Positions 15,808-24,315 of a stretch of 64,000 nt of DNA are shown here, piece by piece. The stretch is from Nitrospinaceae bacterium (GTDB lineage Bacteria > Nitrospinota > Nitrospinia > Nitrospinales > Nitrospinaceae), in NCBI GenBank assembly GCA_029261395.1, contig JAJDBJ010000036.1:55730-119729 (forward strand), given 5' to 3'. The position numbers and the translations under genes were made by a program. Positions within the stretch are counted from its first letter, which is position 1. Every line of letters starts with the position of its first letter. The notes under the pieces were generated by a model. That model had not been told where the DNA came from. It saw only the letters and a program-made list of their open reading frames with translations, and did no database searches.

Positions 15808-17349
15808 TCAGGTGGTGATCGTGTACTTTTCCTGGTGCAATTTGGGGTTCACCTTGACGTTGACCTCAATATTGTAGGATCTTTCGATATCATCCAGATA
15901 AGCAGTTTCCTCTTCAAAAAGAAGGTCGTACACCGGCGGCGGCACTTCGATGGTGATGTTTTTATGGTTCAGGTTGTTGGTGACCAGCCTTTGCAGAGCG
16001 CGGATAATTTCATAACACACCGTCGTGGGCGATTTGATATGGCCCTTGCCCTCACAGTAGGGGCAGGCTTCGGACAGAATTTGACTCAGACTTCCGCGCA
16101 CCCGCTTGCGGGTCATTTCGACAAGACCCAGCTCCGAAATTTTCAGGATATTGGTTCGGGAGCGGTCAAATTTTAACTCCTGGGTGAGAGAGTTCCAGAC
16201 GATTTCCTTGCTCTCTTCTTTTGCCATGTCGATAAAATCAACAATGATGATGCCGCCGATGTTTCTCAGCCGTAACTGGTAAACGATTTCCTTGACCGCT
16301 TCGAGGTTCGTTTTAAGGATGGTTTCTTCGGGGTCGGTATGCCCAACGAATTTGCCGGTGTTGACGTCGATGGCGACCAGCGCTTCGGTTTGGTCGATAG
16401 TGATGAAGCCGCCGGATTTGAGCCAGATTTTCCGGCCCAGAGCCCGGTTGATTTCGATCTCGATACCGTAGTAATCGTAAATCGGTACAGGCTCTTTATA
16501 GAGTTCGATTTTGTCCACCAGATGCGGCAGGTAGCTGGAACAGAATTCGACGCATTTTTCATAATCGATCTTGGAATCGATCACCAGCCGCTCGACGTCT
16601 TCGTTGAACAGATCACGGATCGACCGCACAATCAGATTCAGGTCTTCATACAACAGGCAGGGCGCCTTTTGGTTGTCGGAACGCCCCTGAAGGTTATCCC
16701 ATAGTTTATGGAGGAAATTGACATCGGGCAGAAAGTCGTCTTTTTGACGACCCAAACCTGCGGTGCGAATTATGTAACCCTCATCGGGCCGCCCGATTTC
16801 GGCGATCAGTTCTTTCAGGCGGCCTTTCTCCGCTTCGTCTTCGATACGGCGCGAAACGCTGACCTGGTTGACAGTGGGCATATAAACAATGTGGCGGCCC
16901 GCCAGGGTGATGAAGGAGGTTATCCGGGCTCCTTTCGTCCCCAGTGGATTTTTAGCGATCTGGACCACGATATCCTGGCCTTCTTTGAGCAGATCCTGGA
17001 TGGGAATGCCTTGGTACGCCGAGCGAGAAGATTTACCCTCTTCCTGAGAGGCCTCTTGCTTCTCTTTCCTCAACTTCATTTCTTTCGAATCATCTTCATC
17101 GTTGTCAAATTCCATCAGATCGATGACATCGATATCACCTACATACAAAAACCCGGCTTTTTCCAAACCAATATCGACAAACGCGACCTGCATTCCCGGC
17201 AGAACTTTGGTCACAATGCCTTTATAGATGTTCCCGACAATCCCTTTCTTGGCCTTGTGCTCAATAAAAATTTCGGCTAACTGATTATTTTCAACCAGAG
17301 CGACCCGGGTTTCTCGAGGATTGGAATTGATTATGATTTCAGAAGCCAT
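15808..17349 (-). CDS. rng: Ribonuclease G (Rne/Rng family)
   Basis: A 513-residue RNase E/G-family endoribonuclease, without the long C-terminal scaffold of RNase E. The S1-like domain covers roughly residues 35-130 (GIVTKVLPGMQVAFVDIGLEKAGFL). Catalytic Asp-bearing segments are TEALVAIDVNTG and GGIIIVDFIDM. The Zn-link motif is CPYCEGKGH. It processes 16S rRNA 5' ends and decays mRNA. The acidic, Ser/Glu-rich insertion DNDEDDSKEMKLRKEKQEAS in the S1 region is longer than usual. An extended -10 promoter lies just upstream, and it follows rodA on the same strand. Confidence 0.95.
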   Translation of the reverse strand: MASEIIINSNPRETRVALVENNQLAEIFIEHKAKKGIVGNIYKGIVTKVLPGMQVAFVDIGLEKAGFLYVGDIDVIDLMEFDNDEDDSKEMKLRKEKQEASQEEGKSSRSAYQGIPIQDLLKEGQDIVVQIAKNPLGTKGARITSFITLAGRHIVYMPTVNQVSVSRRIEDEAEKGRLKELIAEIGRPDEGYIIRTAGLGRQKDDFLPDVNFLHKLWDNLQGRSDNQKAPCLLYEDLNLIVRSIRDLFNEDVERLVIDSKIDYEKCVEFCSSYLPHLVDKIELYKEPVPIYDYYGIEIEINRALGRKIWLKSGGFITIDQTEALVAIDVNTGKFVGHTDPEETILKTNLEAVKEIVYQLRLRNIGGIIIVDFIDMAKEESKEIVWNSLTQELKFDRSRTNILKISELGLVEMTRKRVRGSLSQILSEACPYCEGKGHIKSPTTVCYEIIRALQRLVTNNLNHKNITIEVPPPVYDLLFEEETAYLDDIERSYNIEVNVKVNPKLHQEKYTITT

Positions 17350-17400
17350 AGGTTCTTAAAGTGCTGTAAATTAAATTGTTTTGCTCACATGGATGGGCAG

Positions 17401-17409
17401 ATTATAGCA
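17401..17409 (-). promoter_or_regulatory. Extended -10 promoter of rng
   Basis: On the minus strand this reads TGCTATAAT, a perfect TATAAT with the TGn extension. No good -35 box is present, as expected for an extended -10 promoter. Transcription would start near 17394, leaving a ~45-nt leader. Confidence 0.5.
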
Positions 17410-17471
17410 CGGCTGGGGATTTTTGGTTTAAAAATAGTATACAGGCCCTAACTAAGACTACCTTATATGGG

Positions 17472-18572
17472 TTAGTGGGCGGTGCGGCGCATCTCAATAT
17501 TCATAAGTAAACCCAGTGCGAAAAAATTGGTGATCAGAGACGATCCTCCATAACTGAGAAGGGGTAAGGGGAGCCCTGTTACGGGAAAGATTCCAATGGT
17601 CATTCCAATATTGAAAATAATGTAAAAGCTCATGGAGGCCACGATTCCTAAAGACACAAAAAGGCCGAACCGGTCCGCCGCTCGAAACGCAATATTCAAG
17701 CCTTTTAAGATCAGTATAAAATACAAGGCAAACAGAACGAACACACCGATAAACCCCAGTTCCTCTGCAAATACAGAAAAAATAAAATCGGTATGCTTTT
17801 CAGGCAGAAAATTCAGCCGACTCTGGGTTCCGGCCATCAGGCCCTTGCCCCAGAACCCGCCGGAGCCAACGGCGATTTTAGATTGAATGGTGTGGTAACC
17901 GGTTTTCAGAGGGTCCAGCTCGGGGTTGAACAGGGTCAGTATTCGGGTTTTCTGATAGCCTTTGAGTAAAAACCAACCGAAGGGCGCCAGGATGACTCCG
18001 GTCCCGGCCAACCTCCAAAGGGTTTTTGGGTTCAACTCGATAGAGATCACAAAAATAAAAAAGATAAATACGACGATCAACGCGGTACCCAGGTCCGGTT
18101 GCATGTAAATCAACCCGCCCAGAATGCCAGTCATCAAGGCGGGTACGATGAGGTCTTGCAGATCGTACTGCCCGGCCGTCTTGCCCGGTTCAAAATACTT
18201 TGCCAATCCCAGGATGAGAGCGAACTTGGCAAACTCAGAAACCTGCAGGGTCAAGGGGCCCAGATGAATCCAGCGGCGCGCGCCGGAACTGATGGTTCCG
18301 AAGATCAGGACGTAAATCAAGGATAAGACGGTGAAGAGAAAAATGGGATAGGCATACCGACTGAGAATCCGGTAGTCCATAAAAAGGGCAAAGAGCATTG
18401 CCCCTAATCCGGCCACGATCCAATAGATCTGTTTGATGTAAAGATTCCGGTAAAACTCCTCCGGCCGGGCATGGTTGGCGCTAAAAATGGTGACGACACC
18501 GATCACTGCCAGAGACAGGATCAGCAGGAAATACCACCAATTGAAATGCGTAAATAGTCTTCGGTCCAACAT
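17472..18572 (-). CDS. rodA: Rod shape-determining peptidoglycan polymerase RodA (SEDS)
   Basis: A 366-residue SEDS-family glycosyltransferase with about ten transmembrane helices, which polymerises lipid II during cell elongation together with PBP2. The hallmark periplasmic segment FLPEKHTDFIFSVFAEELGF contains the essential Asp. The C-terminal LPLLSYGGSSLITNFFALGL motif is characteristic. RodA rather than FtsW is supported by the N-terminus (RLFTHFNWWYF) and length. The usual partners mreBCD and mrdA may lie downstream or elsewhere; here rng follows. Upstream lies the 834-bp gene-free region. Confidence 0.95.
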   Translation of the reverse strand: MLDRRLFTHFNWWYFLLILSLAVIGVVTIFSANHARPEEFYRNLYIKQIYWIVAGLGAMLFALFMDYRILSRYAYPIFLFTVLSLIYVLIFGTISSGARRWIHLGPLTLQVSEFAKFALILGLAKYFEPGKTAGQYDLQDLIVPALMTGILGGLIYMQPDLGTALIVVFIFFIFVISIELNPKTLWRLAGTGVILAPFGWFLLKGYQKTRILTLFNPELDPLKTGYHTIQSKIAVGSGGFWGKGLMAGTQSRLNFLPEKHTDFIFSVFAEELGFIGVFVLFALYFILILKGLNIAFRAADRFGLFVSLGIVASMSFYIIFNIGMTIGIFPVTGLPLPLLSYGGSSLITNFFALGLLMNIEMRRTAH

Positions 18573-19406
18573 ATCAATGCGTTATAGTACCACAGGTTGC
18601 GATGAACTCTTCAATACGGATTAGCCTAATTTAACAAGGCTTTATGAGTTTGCATAAAATCTAATCGCTGGACGTGGCGACTTTACTTTACAGGCTTTTG
18701 AGGAGCATCTTTCAAAGTTACCCACAGTTTTTGCACAGAAATTGTGAATAGTAATGAATTGATTTTCAAGGGTTTCTTAAAATGGTCACTCTTCATATCT
18801 TGTCGCAAGATCTTTCCGTTTGGCAGTCTGCGATTAAAATTTGAAATGGGTGCTAAATGCCCGAACTTGCCCCCCTTATAAAAGGTCCTGGCAGTATGAT
18901 TTTTGTTTGAGCGTATGCCATTGTCTGGCAAGGAGTTCTCAGGTGTCAAAAATTTGATCCCTGAATCAGTCTTTAAACACTACGCATGCGGAGATTGCAT
19001 TTTAAATGCTTCTCTAAACTCTATAAAACCGCTAAAAAAATGGTGAATTTTGATCGCCAAAATTTTGTTGTCGATTTCAACCTTTCTTTCAGCAAAGATA
19101 TTGTGGTTAGAAAAAAAGCCCGTACAACTGTGGAAAACTTTGAAAAAGCGAAGAGTTTGGCAGATTTTTATTTGAAGTAAAAGGACAGCCACCTAAACGA
19201 TTGTTTATATTGGTTAAAATGTAGATACCCAGCTTGTGTGTCTAATTCAGTCTGAAAAGGGTATATGGCCGGATTCTAGCCGGGACGATTTTTCTCACAT
19301 TTTTTCCACAGGGGTTGGGGAGATTTGAATATCTCCTCTCATCCGGTTCTATGCCCTGCTTGTACCCCCACTCATTTTAATTTGGTGATTTTCAACAATT
19401 TTTGGG
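18573..19406. other. Gene-free region with a cluster of DnaA-box-like sites
   Basis: This 834-bp A+T-rich stretch between rodA and rluD holds no convincing gene. It contains nonamers fitting the relaxed DnaA-box consensus TTWTNCACA: TTTTGCACA (18729-18737, +), TTTTCCACA (19129-19137, -) and TTTTCCACA (19302-19310, +). One-mismatch forms also occur: TTACCCACA (18718-18726, +) and CTATTCACA (18743-18751, -). An A+T-rich block lies at about 19140-19230. This could be an origin-like or DnaA-controlled region; the flanking genes are not typical oriC neighbours. A small open frame at 18986-19180 is weak. Confidence 0.35.
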
Positions 19407-20321
19407 TCAGGTGAGTTCCGGGAGCAGGTCCTCCATATCCGAAGGCAAAGGGCTTTCCAGTTGTAAAAGGTTGCCCGTGACCGGATGGGTTAATTCCAAC
19501 CGGTGAGCATGCAGGGCCTGTCTTGCGATCTGAGGAAGCCCCGGTCCCAGTGTTCCCCCGTACAGTCGGTCCCCCAGAATCGGATGACCAATGGACGCCA
19601 GGTGTACCCGGAGTTGATGGGTCCGCCCCGTTTTCGGGAACAACTGGACATAGGCGAATCCGTCCAATTGGCGGAGCACTTCATATCGCGTCTGCGCCTC
19701 CCTGCCGACCGAGGTGTGAGTGGACATTTTTTTGCGATGTGTTTTGTGCCGGCCGATGGCCACGTCGATCAATCCCGTTTTCGACTCGAAGGTTCCCTTG
19801 GCCAGTGCCAGGTACACTTTTTTGATATCCCGCTCCTTGAACTGGCGGGTGAGCGATTGCATGCAGGCGTCGGTTTTGGCGGCGACGATCAGGCCGGAGG
19901 TGTCTTTATCAAGCCGGTGGACAATGCCCGGCCGCTCCACCCCGCCGATGCCCGCCAGGTCATCGCAGTGATGCAGTAACGCATTGACCAGTGTACCGCC
20001 GGAATGACCGGGGGCCGGATGCACCACCATTCCGGGCGGTTTGTCGATGACGATCAGGCTCGCATCCTCATACACAATGGTTAATGGGATCGCCTCCGGT
20101 TTGACCTCCAGCGGTTCCGGGTCGGGCACCTCGACTTCCACGCGGTCGCCTTCCTTCAACTTGTAATGGGCTTTCGCAGGGGCACCGTTGACGGTGACAC
20201 GCTCGGTCTCAATCAGTTTCTTGATGTAGGACCGGGTGATATCGGCTTGGACCTCGGTCAGAAAAACATCCAAGCGTTTCTTACCGCAGGCGGGATCGAT
20301 GTCGTACTCAAATTGTTGCAT
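19407..20321 (-). CDS. rluD: RluD-family 23S rRNA pseudouridine synthase
   Basis: A 304-residue RluA/RluD-family enzyme that isomerises uridine in 23S rRNA (helix 69 for RluD). The N-terminal S4 domain (RLDVFLTEVQADITRSYIKKLI) is followed by the catalytic domain with VIDKPPGMVVHPAPGH and the catalytic Asp in HRLDKDTSGLIVAAKT. The C-terminal segment RTHQLRVHLASIGHPILGD is typical. S4 plus length favours RluD over RluA. moaB lies upstream on the same strand, across a 164-bp spacer. Confidence 0.92.
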   Translation of the reverse strand: MQQFEYDIDPACGKKRLDVFLTEVQADITRSYIKKLIETERVTVNGAPAKAHYKLKEGDRVEVEVPDPEPLEVKPEAIPLTIVYEDASLIVIDKPPGMVVHPAPGHSGGTLVNALLHHCDDLAGIGGVERPGIVHRLDKDTSGLIVAAKTDACMQSLTRQFKERDIKKVYLALAKGTFESKTGLIDVAIGRHKTHRKKMSTHTSVGREAQTRYEVLRQLDGFAYVQLFPKTGRTHQLRVHLASIGHPILGDRLYGGTLGPGLPQIARQALHAHRLELTHPVTGNLLQLESPLPSDMEDLLPELT

Positions 20322-20485
20322 GGTTTAAGAGCCCGCGGGCCGGATAGAGTTATGTAAAGCTCTCCTTGATTAAGAGGGAGACTACGAGTTGCGCCCAGTG
20401 ACCGTCGCTTGCTGGTTGCCGTCAGCAATTTCCCCTTCCGGGTAGGAGTCGCCCTGTCCACAATCGGACCTCGCGGAGCGGCTGA
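20322..20485 (-). other. Structured-looking spacer between moaB and rluD
   Basis: On the minus strand this spacer contains several short potential hairpins: CCC-GGAA-GGG, TTGCTG-(8 nt)-CAGCAA, GTCC-(6 nt)-GGAC and TCTCC-(10 nt)-GGAGA. It is G+C-rich with no convincing open frame. It may be a small RNA or leader of rluD. I could not match it to a known riboswitch, so this is only a flag. Confidence 0.25.
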
Positions 20486-21004
20486 TTATTTTTCCAGCAG
20501 ACGCGGCATCAGTTCTACCAGATTGCACGGCGGGTTGTTGCTGTTGAGTTGGTGCACGAGAATCCCGTCCCATGCGTCCTTGCAGGCACCGGTGGAGCCG
20601 GGCAGAGCGAACAGGAAAGTGCCGTTGGTCACGCCGCCGGTGGCACGCGACTGCATCGTCGAGGTTTTGATATTCTCATAACTCAACATACGGAATAATT
20701 CACCGAAACCGGGAATCGATTTATCATACAACCCTTCGAACGCTTCCGGAGTGACGTCCCGGCCGGTGACGCCCGTACCGCCGGTGGCGATGACGACATC
20801 GATGTTGGAGTCGGAAATCCATTGTTTGAGTGTCGCTTGAATGACGGGGATCTCGTCTTTCACAATTTTTTTGTCGACCACGTTGTGCCCGGCGGCCTTG
20901 GCGCGGTCCACCAGCGTGTTCCCGGATTTATCGTCTGCTTCCGTGCGCGTGTCCGACACCGTCATGATGGCGATATTCACGCTTTTACCTGCCTTTGCGT
21001 CCAT
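20486..21004 (-). CDS. moaB: Molybdopterin adenylyltransferase-like protein MoaB
   Basis: A 172-residue MoaB/MogA-fold protein of molybdenum cofactor synthesis, where MogA/MoaB proteins adenylylate molybdopterin. Motifs are [14 protein letters not shown] near the N-terminus and the nucleotide/MPT loop [19 protein letters not shown]. The C-terminal [16 protein letters not shown] matches the family. The ATG was chosen over an in-frame GTG three codons upstream because GGAG lies seven bases before it. Some bacterial MoaB proteins lack activity, so the precise role is not certain. The window also has a MoeB homologue at 37-38 kb. Confidence 0.92.
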   Translation of the reverse strand: MDAKAGKSVNIAIMTVSDTRTEADDKSGNTLVDRAKAAGHNVVDKKIVKDEIPVIQATLKQWISDSNIDVVIATGGTGVTGRDVTPEAFEGLYDKSIPGFGELFRMLSYENIKTSTMQSRATGGVTNGTFLFALPGSTGACKDAWDGILVHQLNSNNPPCNLVELMPRLLEK

Positions 21005-21116
21005 TCCGTTCACTCCATAAAAAGGTTCATCCGCATAGTATCAATCCCGCCCGCCAACTTCCAAATTAATTGTATGGTGTGATATAAGAAGAAGTATCGA
21101 AAATATGGAGAAATTC

Positions 21117-21836
21117 ATGCCCACAGCGATCATCACAGGCGGTGCAGTACGCATCGGCAAAGCCCTAGCCTGCCACCTGGCAGATCAGAGATGGAATCTT
21201 GCTCTCAGCTATAACAGTTCCGATCCCGCAGAGGTGGTCGCCCACGCCCAAAAAGCGGGAGTGACGTGCAAGACCTATCCCGGCAGTCTGACCGACCTCG
21301 CGTTTGCTGAGGGGTTGGTGGAGAAGGTGACGGCGGATTTTAACGACGTCCAACTGCTCATCAACTGCGCCGCCAACTTCATCCAGGAAAACGTCGAGCA
21401 CACGTCCACGCAAACACTGGTCGACACGATGGCGCTCAACCTGATGTCGCCTTATCTGTTGATGCGGGAATTCAAACAGCGAGTGGGGCAGGGGATGATC
21501 GTCAACATTCTCGACGAACGCATCACCAAGAACATCCCGACCTTCGCCGCCTATTCGGTGAGCAAGGTGGCGCTGGAACACGTGACGAAACTCGCCGCGG
21601 TGGAGTGGGGCGCAACCGTGCGCGTCAACGCCATCGCCCCGGGATTGATTCTGCCGCCTGCCGGTCATGGACAGGAGTACCTCGACAAAAACAAAAAGAA
21701 CGTGCCGACGAAAACCCACGGGGATGTAGCCGACCTCACCCGCGCCCTCGATTATTTGATCGCCAGCCCCTTCGTCAACGGCGAAATCCTGTTCGTCGAT
21801 GGCGGTGCCTCCCAAAGTAGAACCAGCCAACAGTAA
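21117..21836 (+). CDS. SDR oxidoreductase of the pteridine-reductase type
   Basis: A 239-residue short-chain dehydrogenase. The N-terminal NADP loop is TGGAVRIGKALA, like the G-x-x-R-R-I-G pattern of pteridine reductases. The catalytic Ser of classical SDRs is replaced by Asp133 (VNILDERITK), followed by Tyr146 and Lys150 in YSVSK. This Asp-Tyr-Lys set is the arrangement of PTR1/FolM pterin reductases. The C-terminus has GEILFVDGG. The second ATG was chosen because GGAG lies eight bases upstream. It is divergent from moaB. Dihydromonapterin or dihydrofolate reduction is likely but unproven. Confidence 0.85.
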   Translation: MPTAIITGGAVRIGKALACHLADQRWNLALSYNSSDPAEVVAHAQKAGVTCKTYPGSLTDLAFAEGLVEKVTADFNDVQLLINCAANFIQENVEHTSTQTLVDTMALNLMSPYLLMREFKQRVGQGMIVNILDERITKNIPTFAAYSVSKVALEHVTKLAAVEWGATVRVNAIAPGLILPPAGHGQEYLDKNKKNVPTKTHGDVADLTRALDYLIASPFVNGEILFVDGGASQSRTSQQ

Positions 21837-21844
21837 TATCTCCG

Positions 21845-23479
21845 TTAAAACCGAGCTTGAGTCAGGGTGATATCCGCCTGTGCCCAGGTTTTGTCGAAAC
21901 GCGATTTCACTTCATTTGCTGTATCCGTTTTACCTTGAGCTTTCAGGCTCTGCCACAGGCCGAACAGGGACCAGCCGTTGTTTTGGTGGCGTTGCAGATC
22001 TTTTTGGAACATCGCCTCCGCTTCCGCCGCGCGACCAGCATCCAGTAGCACCGCACCCAGCGACTGCCGTGCCGGATAATACCAGGCCGGCGGTTCGTCA
22101 TAGTTCAAACCATCCTCCACTGCTACCGCTTGCTGTAAGTGGGCAATGGCGCCTTCGATCTGTCCCTTCTTGTAGGCCAGTTCACCCGCTAATACATGTT
22201 GCGCGATCGCCAGCAGATCGGTTGTGTCATTGATGTCCCACAGCGTTATCTTTTTTAACGCAGGGTCGGCGGCTAAAGCCTGTAATTGTTCCAACTCTTT
22301 TGCCGCTTCGTTCGGTCGGCCCAGTCCGATCAGCGCTCGGCCACGTGCATAGTGCCACACGCCGCGAGGATAGACGAGGTCCTGGTCCGGTTCCGGTTGA
22401 TTCAGGATGTCCTCCCATTTGCCGAAGCGGATCATCGCGTACAGGTGCATGACACTAAAATGTTGGAGGGTGCCCAATCCGGGAGCTCTCATTGTTTGCG
22501 GGTCTATCCCTTTCGCCATAGCTAAAGCGGCTTGCAGGGCTTTTTGGCTTTGCCCGCTGTCCGCCGAGGCGATCCATAAGAAATGCCGGTTGTGCGGCAT
22601 GTACGCCAGCGGATAAATGCCTTCGGGTTTGGCGTGGGAACGATAGTGCTCATCATTTTCGATGGCCTTTTCATTGACCTCCGCCGCGTCGGCGTAACGT
22701 CCGATGCGCATGTAGATATGCGCCGGCATGTGCAGGAGGTGACCCGAGTCCGGCGCCAAAGTGCGCAGACGGTCGGCATGGGCTTCGGCCTGCTCTGGAT
22801 GATGCGACGCTTCCACGGCGTGGATGTACAGATGGTTGGCGTTCAGGTTGTCGGGGTCCAGTTTCAACGCCGCCTGAAGAGTTTCCAGAACTTCCGGTGT
22901 CCATGGTTTGGGTTCGCCGTCCTTCTCCCAGAAATCCCAGGGATGCAGATCCATCAATGCTTCGGCTAGCAAAACTTGCGCTGTCGCAGATTTTGGAAAT
23001 TGCATCGCTACTTTGCGCATGGCATCGGCATAGGCTTGATCGAGGGCAGAGCGATCTGCCATCGGTTCCGGGCTGTAACGCAGAACCAGAGCTTCAGCCA
23101 AACTCTGATGCAGGGAATTCTCTTGCTTGGAATGTTCCAGAGCCTTTTGCGCCAAACGATAGGCGGTCGGGACGTCCGCAGGGTCCATGGGCTTGTTGAT
23201 GTTGGGACCCAGCACCAGTGCCGCTCCCCAATAACACGGTGCGCAGTTCGAGTCCTGAGCCGCCGCTTGCATATAAGTGTTGTGTGCTTCCTGATGATTG
23301 AACCCGTAGGTCAGCACCACTCCCCGCTGAAACAGTTTCTTCACTTCAGCATCGTCGGTTTGAATTGCAAAAAATGAGTCTGCAGTGTTTACAGATTTTC
23401 CCGGAGGCTCCGCTTTATGAGTTGTGCAGGCGGATAAAACAAAAATCAGAATAATTGAAACTGTATTAAGGATTTTCAT
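21845..23479 (-). CDS. TPR-repeat lipoprotein
   Basis: A 544-residue protein with a lipoprotein signal (VSIILIFVLSAC, lipobox LSAC) and many tetratricopeptide-like helical pairs through most of its length. Examples are YGFNHQEAHNTYMQAAAQDSNCAPCYWGAALV near residues 58-88 in outline, AALKLDPDNLNANHLYIHAVEASHHPE, and AIAHLQQAVAVEDG. I see no enzymatic motif. The conserved early stretch APCYWGAALVLGPN and the HMPAHIYMRIGRY segment recur in a family of bacterial TPR proteins of unknown function. It is convergent with the SDR gene, eight bases apart. Confidence 0.82.
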   Translation of the reverse strand: MKILNTVSIILIFVLSACTTHKAEPPGKSVNTADSFFAIQTDDAEVKKLFQRGVVLTYGFNHQEAHNTYMQAAAQDSNCAPCYWGAALVLGPNINKPMDPADVPTAYRLAQKALEHSKQENSLHQSLAEALVLRYSPEPMADRSALDQAYADAMRKVAMQFPKSATAQVLLAEALMDLHPWDFWEKDGEPKPWTPEVLETLQAALKLDPDNLNANHLYIHAVEASHHPEQAEAHADRLRTLAPDSGHLLHMPAHIYMRIGRYADAAEVNEKAIENDEHYRSHAKPEGIYPLAYMPHNRHFLWIASADSGQSQKALQAALAMAKGIDPQTMRAPGLGTLQHFSVMHLYAMIRFGKWEDILNQPEPDQDLVYPRGVWHYARGRALIGLGRPNEAAKELEQLQALAADPALKKITLWDINDTTDLLAIAQHVLAGELAYKKGQIEGAIAHLQQAVAVEDGLNYDEPPAWYYPARQSLGAVLLDAGRAAEAEAMFQKDLQRHQNNGWSLFGLWQSLKAQGKTDTANEVKSRFDKTWAQADITLTQARF

Positions 23480-23526
23480 ATTGAACCTCTGAATGGGTGA
23501 AATGTGTTTTAATAGCTCGCTTTAAA

Positions 23527-24222
23527 TTATGTTTGATTCTGGTAGATAAGAGGGTCATCTATTCCCGCCTCTTGAAAACCTTTCTTTCGCAACAGACAAC
23601 TGTCACATTGACCACAGGGGTGGCCCTGGTCGTCCGGGTTATAACAGGAGTGGGTGAGGGAGTAATCGACGCCCAGTTCCAGTCCCTTCTTAATAATCTC
23701 GGCTTTGGTCATTTCGATCAGCGGCGTATGGATTTTGAATTTCGAGGTGCCCTCGACCCCGGCTTTGGTGGCGAGGTTTGCCATTTGCTCAAACGCTGAA
23801 ATATATTCCGGTCGGCAATCGGGGTAGCCGGAGTAGTCGATGGCGTTGACGCCGATGAAAATATCCTCCGCCCCGGCCACTTCCGCCGCCGCCAGGCAGA
23901 ATGACAGGAAAATGGTATTCCGCGCCGGAACGTAGGTGATGGGGATTTCGGCGGTCATTTCTCCCTCGCTCCGTCCTTTTGGGACGTCGATATCAGCCGT
24001 CAGGGCCGACCCGCCGAACTGCCGCAGGTCGATTTCGACCTCTTTATGCTCCACAGCCCCCATTTTCCGGGAAAGGACGCGGGATTTTTCCAGTTCGATC
24101 CGGTGCCTCTGGCCATAATCAAAACAGAGGGTTATCGGTTCATACCCCTGTTTCAGGGCGATTGCCAGCACGGTGGTCGAGTCCAGCCCCCCGCTCAGCA
24201 GAACCACAGCCTTTTTTTTCAT
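23527..24222 (-). CDS. queC: 7-cyano-7-deazaguanine synthase QueC
   Basis: QueC converts 7-carboxy-7-deazaguanine to preQ0 using ATP and ammonia. The 231-residue protein has the PP-loop [15 protein letters not shown] and a zinc site formed by Cys residues in [22 protein letters not shown]. The middle segment [19 protein letters not shown] is diagnostic. It complements queE at 10 kb. It is divergent from ffh; the minus-strand spacer has a TATAAT at 24256-24261 without a convincing -35. Confidence 0.96.
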   Translation of the reverse strand: MKKKAVVLLSGGLDSTTVLAIALKQGYEPITLCFDYGQRHRIELEKSRVLSRKMGAVEHKEVEIDLRQFGGSALTADIDVPKGRSEGEMTAEIPITYVPARNTIFLSFCLAAAEVAGAEDIFIGVNAIDYSGYPDCRPEYISAFEQMANLATKAGVEGTSKFKIHTPLIEMTKAEIIKKGLELGVDYSLTHSCYNPDDQGHPCGQCDSCLLRKKGFQEAGIDDPLIYQNQT

Positions 24223-24315
24223 GGAGTTAATATCCCTTGGAAGTTGGTGATTGCTATTATATACTGCCCTGCTTACAATACCCTAAAATTTGCGAATTCA
24301 GGGTTTTCCTGACAT

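Noticed and set aside
18986..19180. 64-residue open frame on the plus strand (and a 70-residue frame on the minus strand, 18980-19192) in the rodA-rluD spacer
   Set aside because: No ribosome site, no family resemblance, and biased, unlikely composition; the region is better read as non-coding.
24223..24315. preQ1 riboswitch upstream of queC (and likewise upstream of queE)
   Set aside because: I find neither the conserved preQ1 loop nor a plausible aptamer in either spacer.
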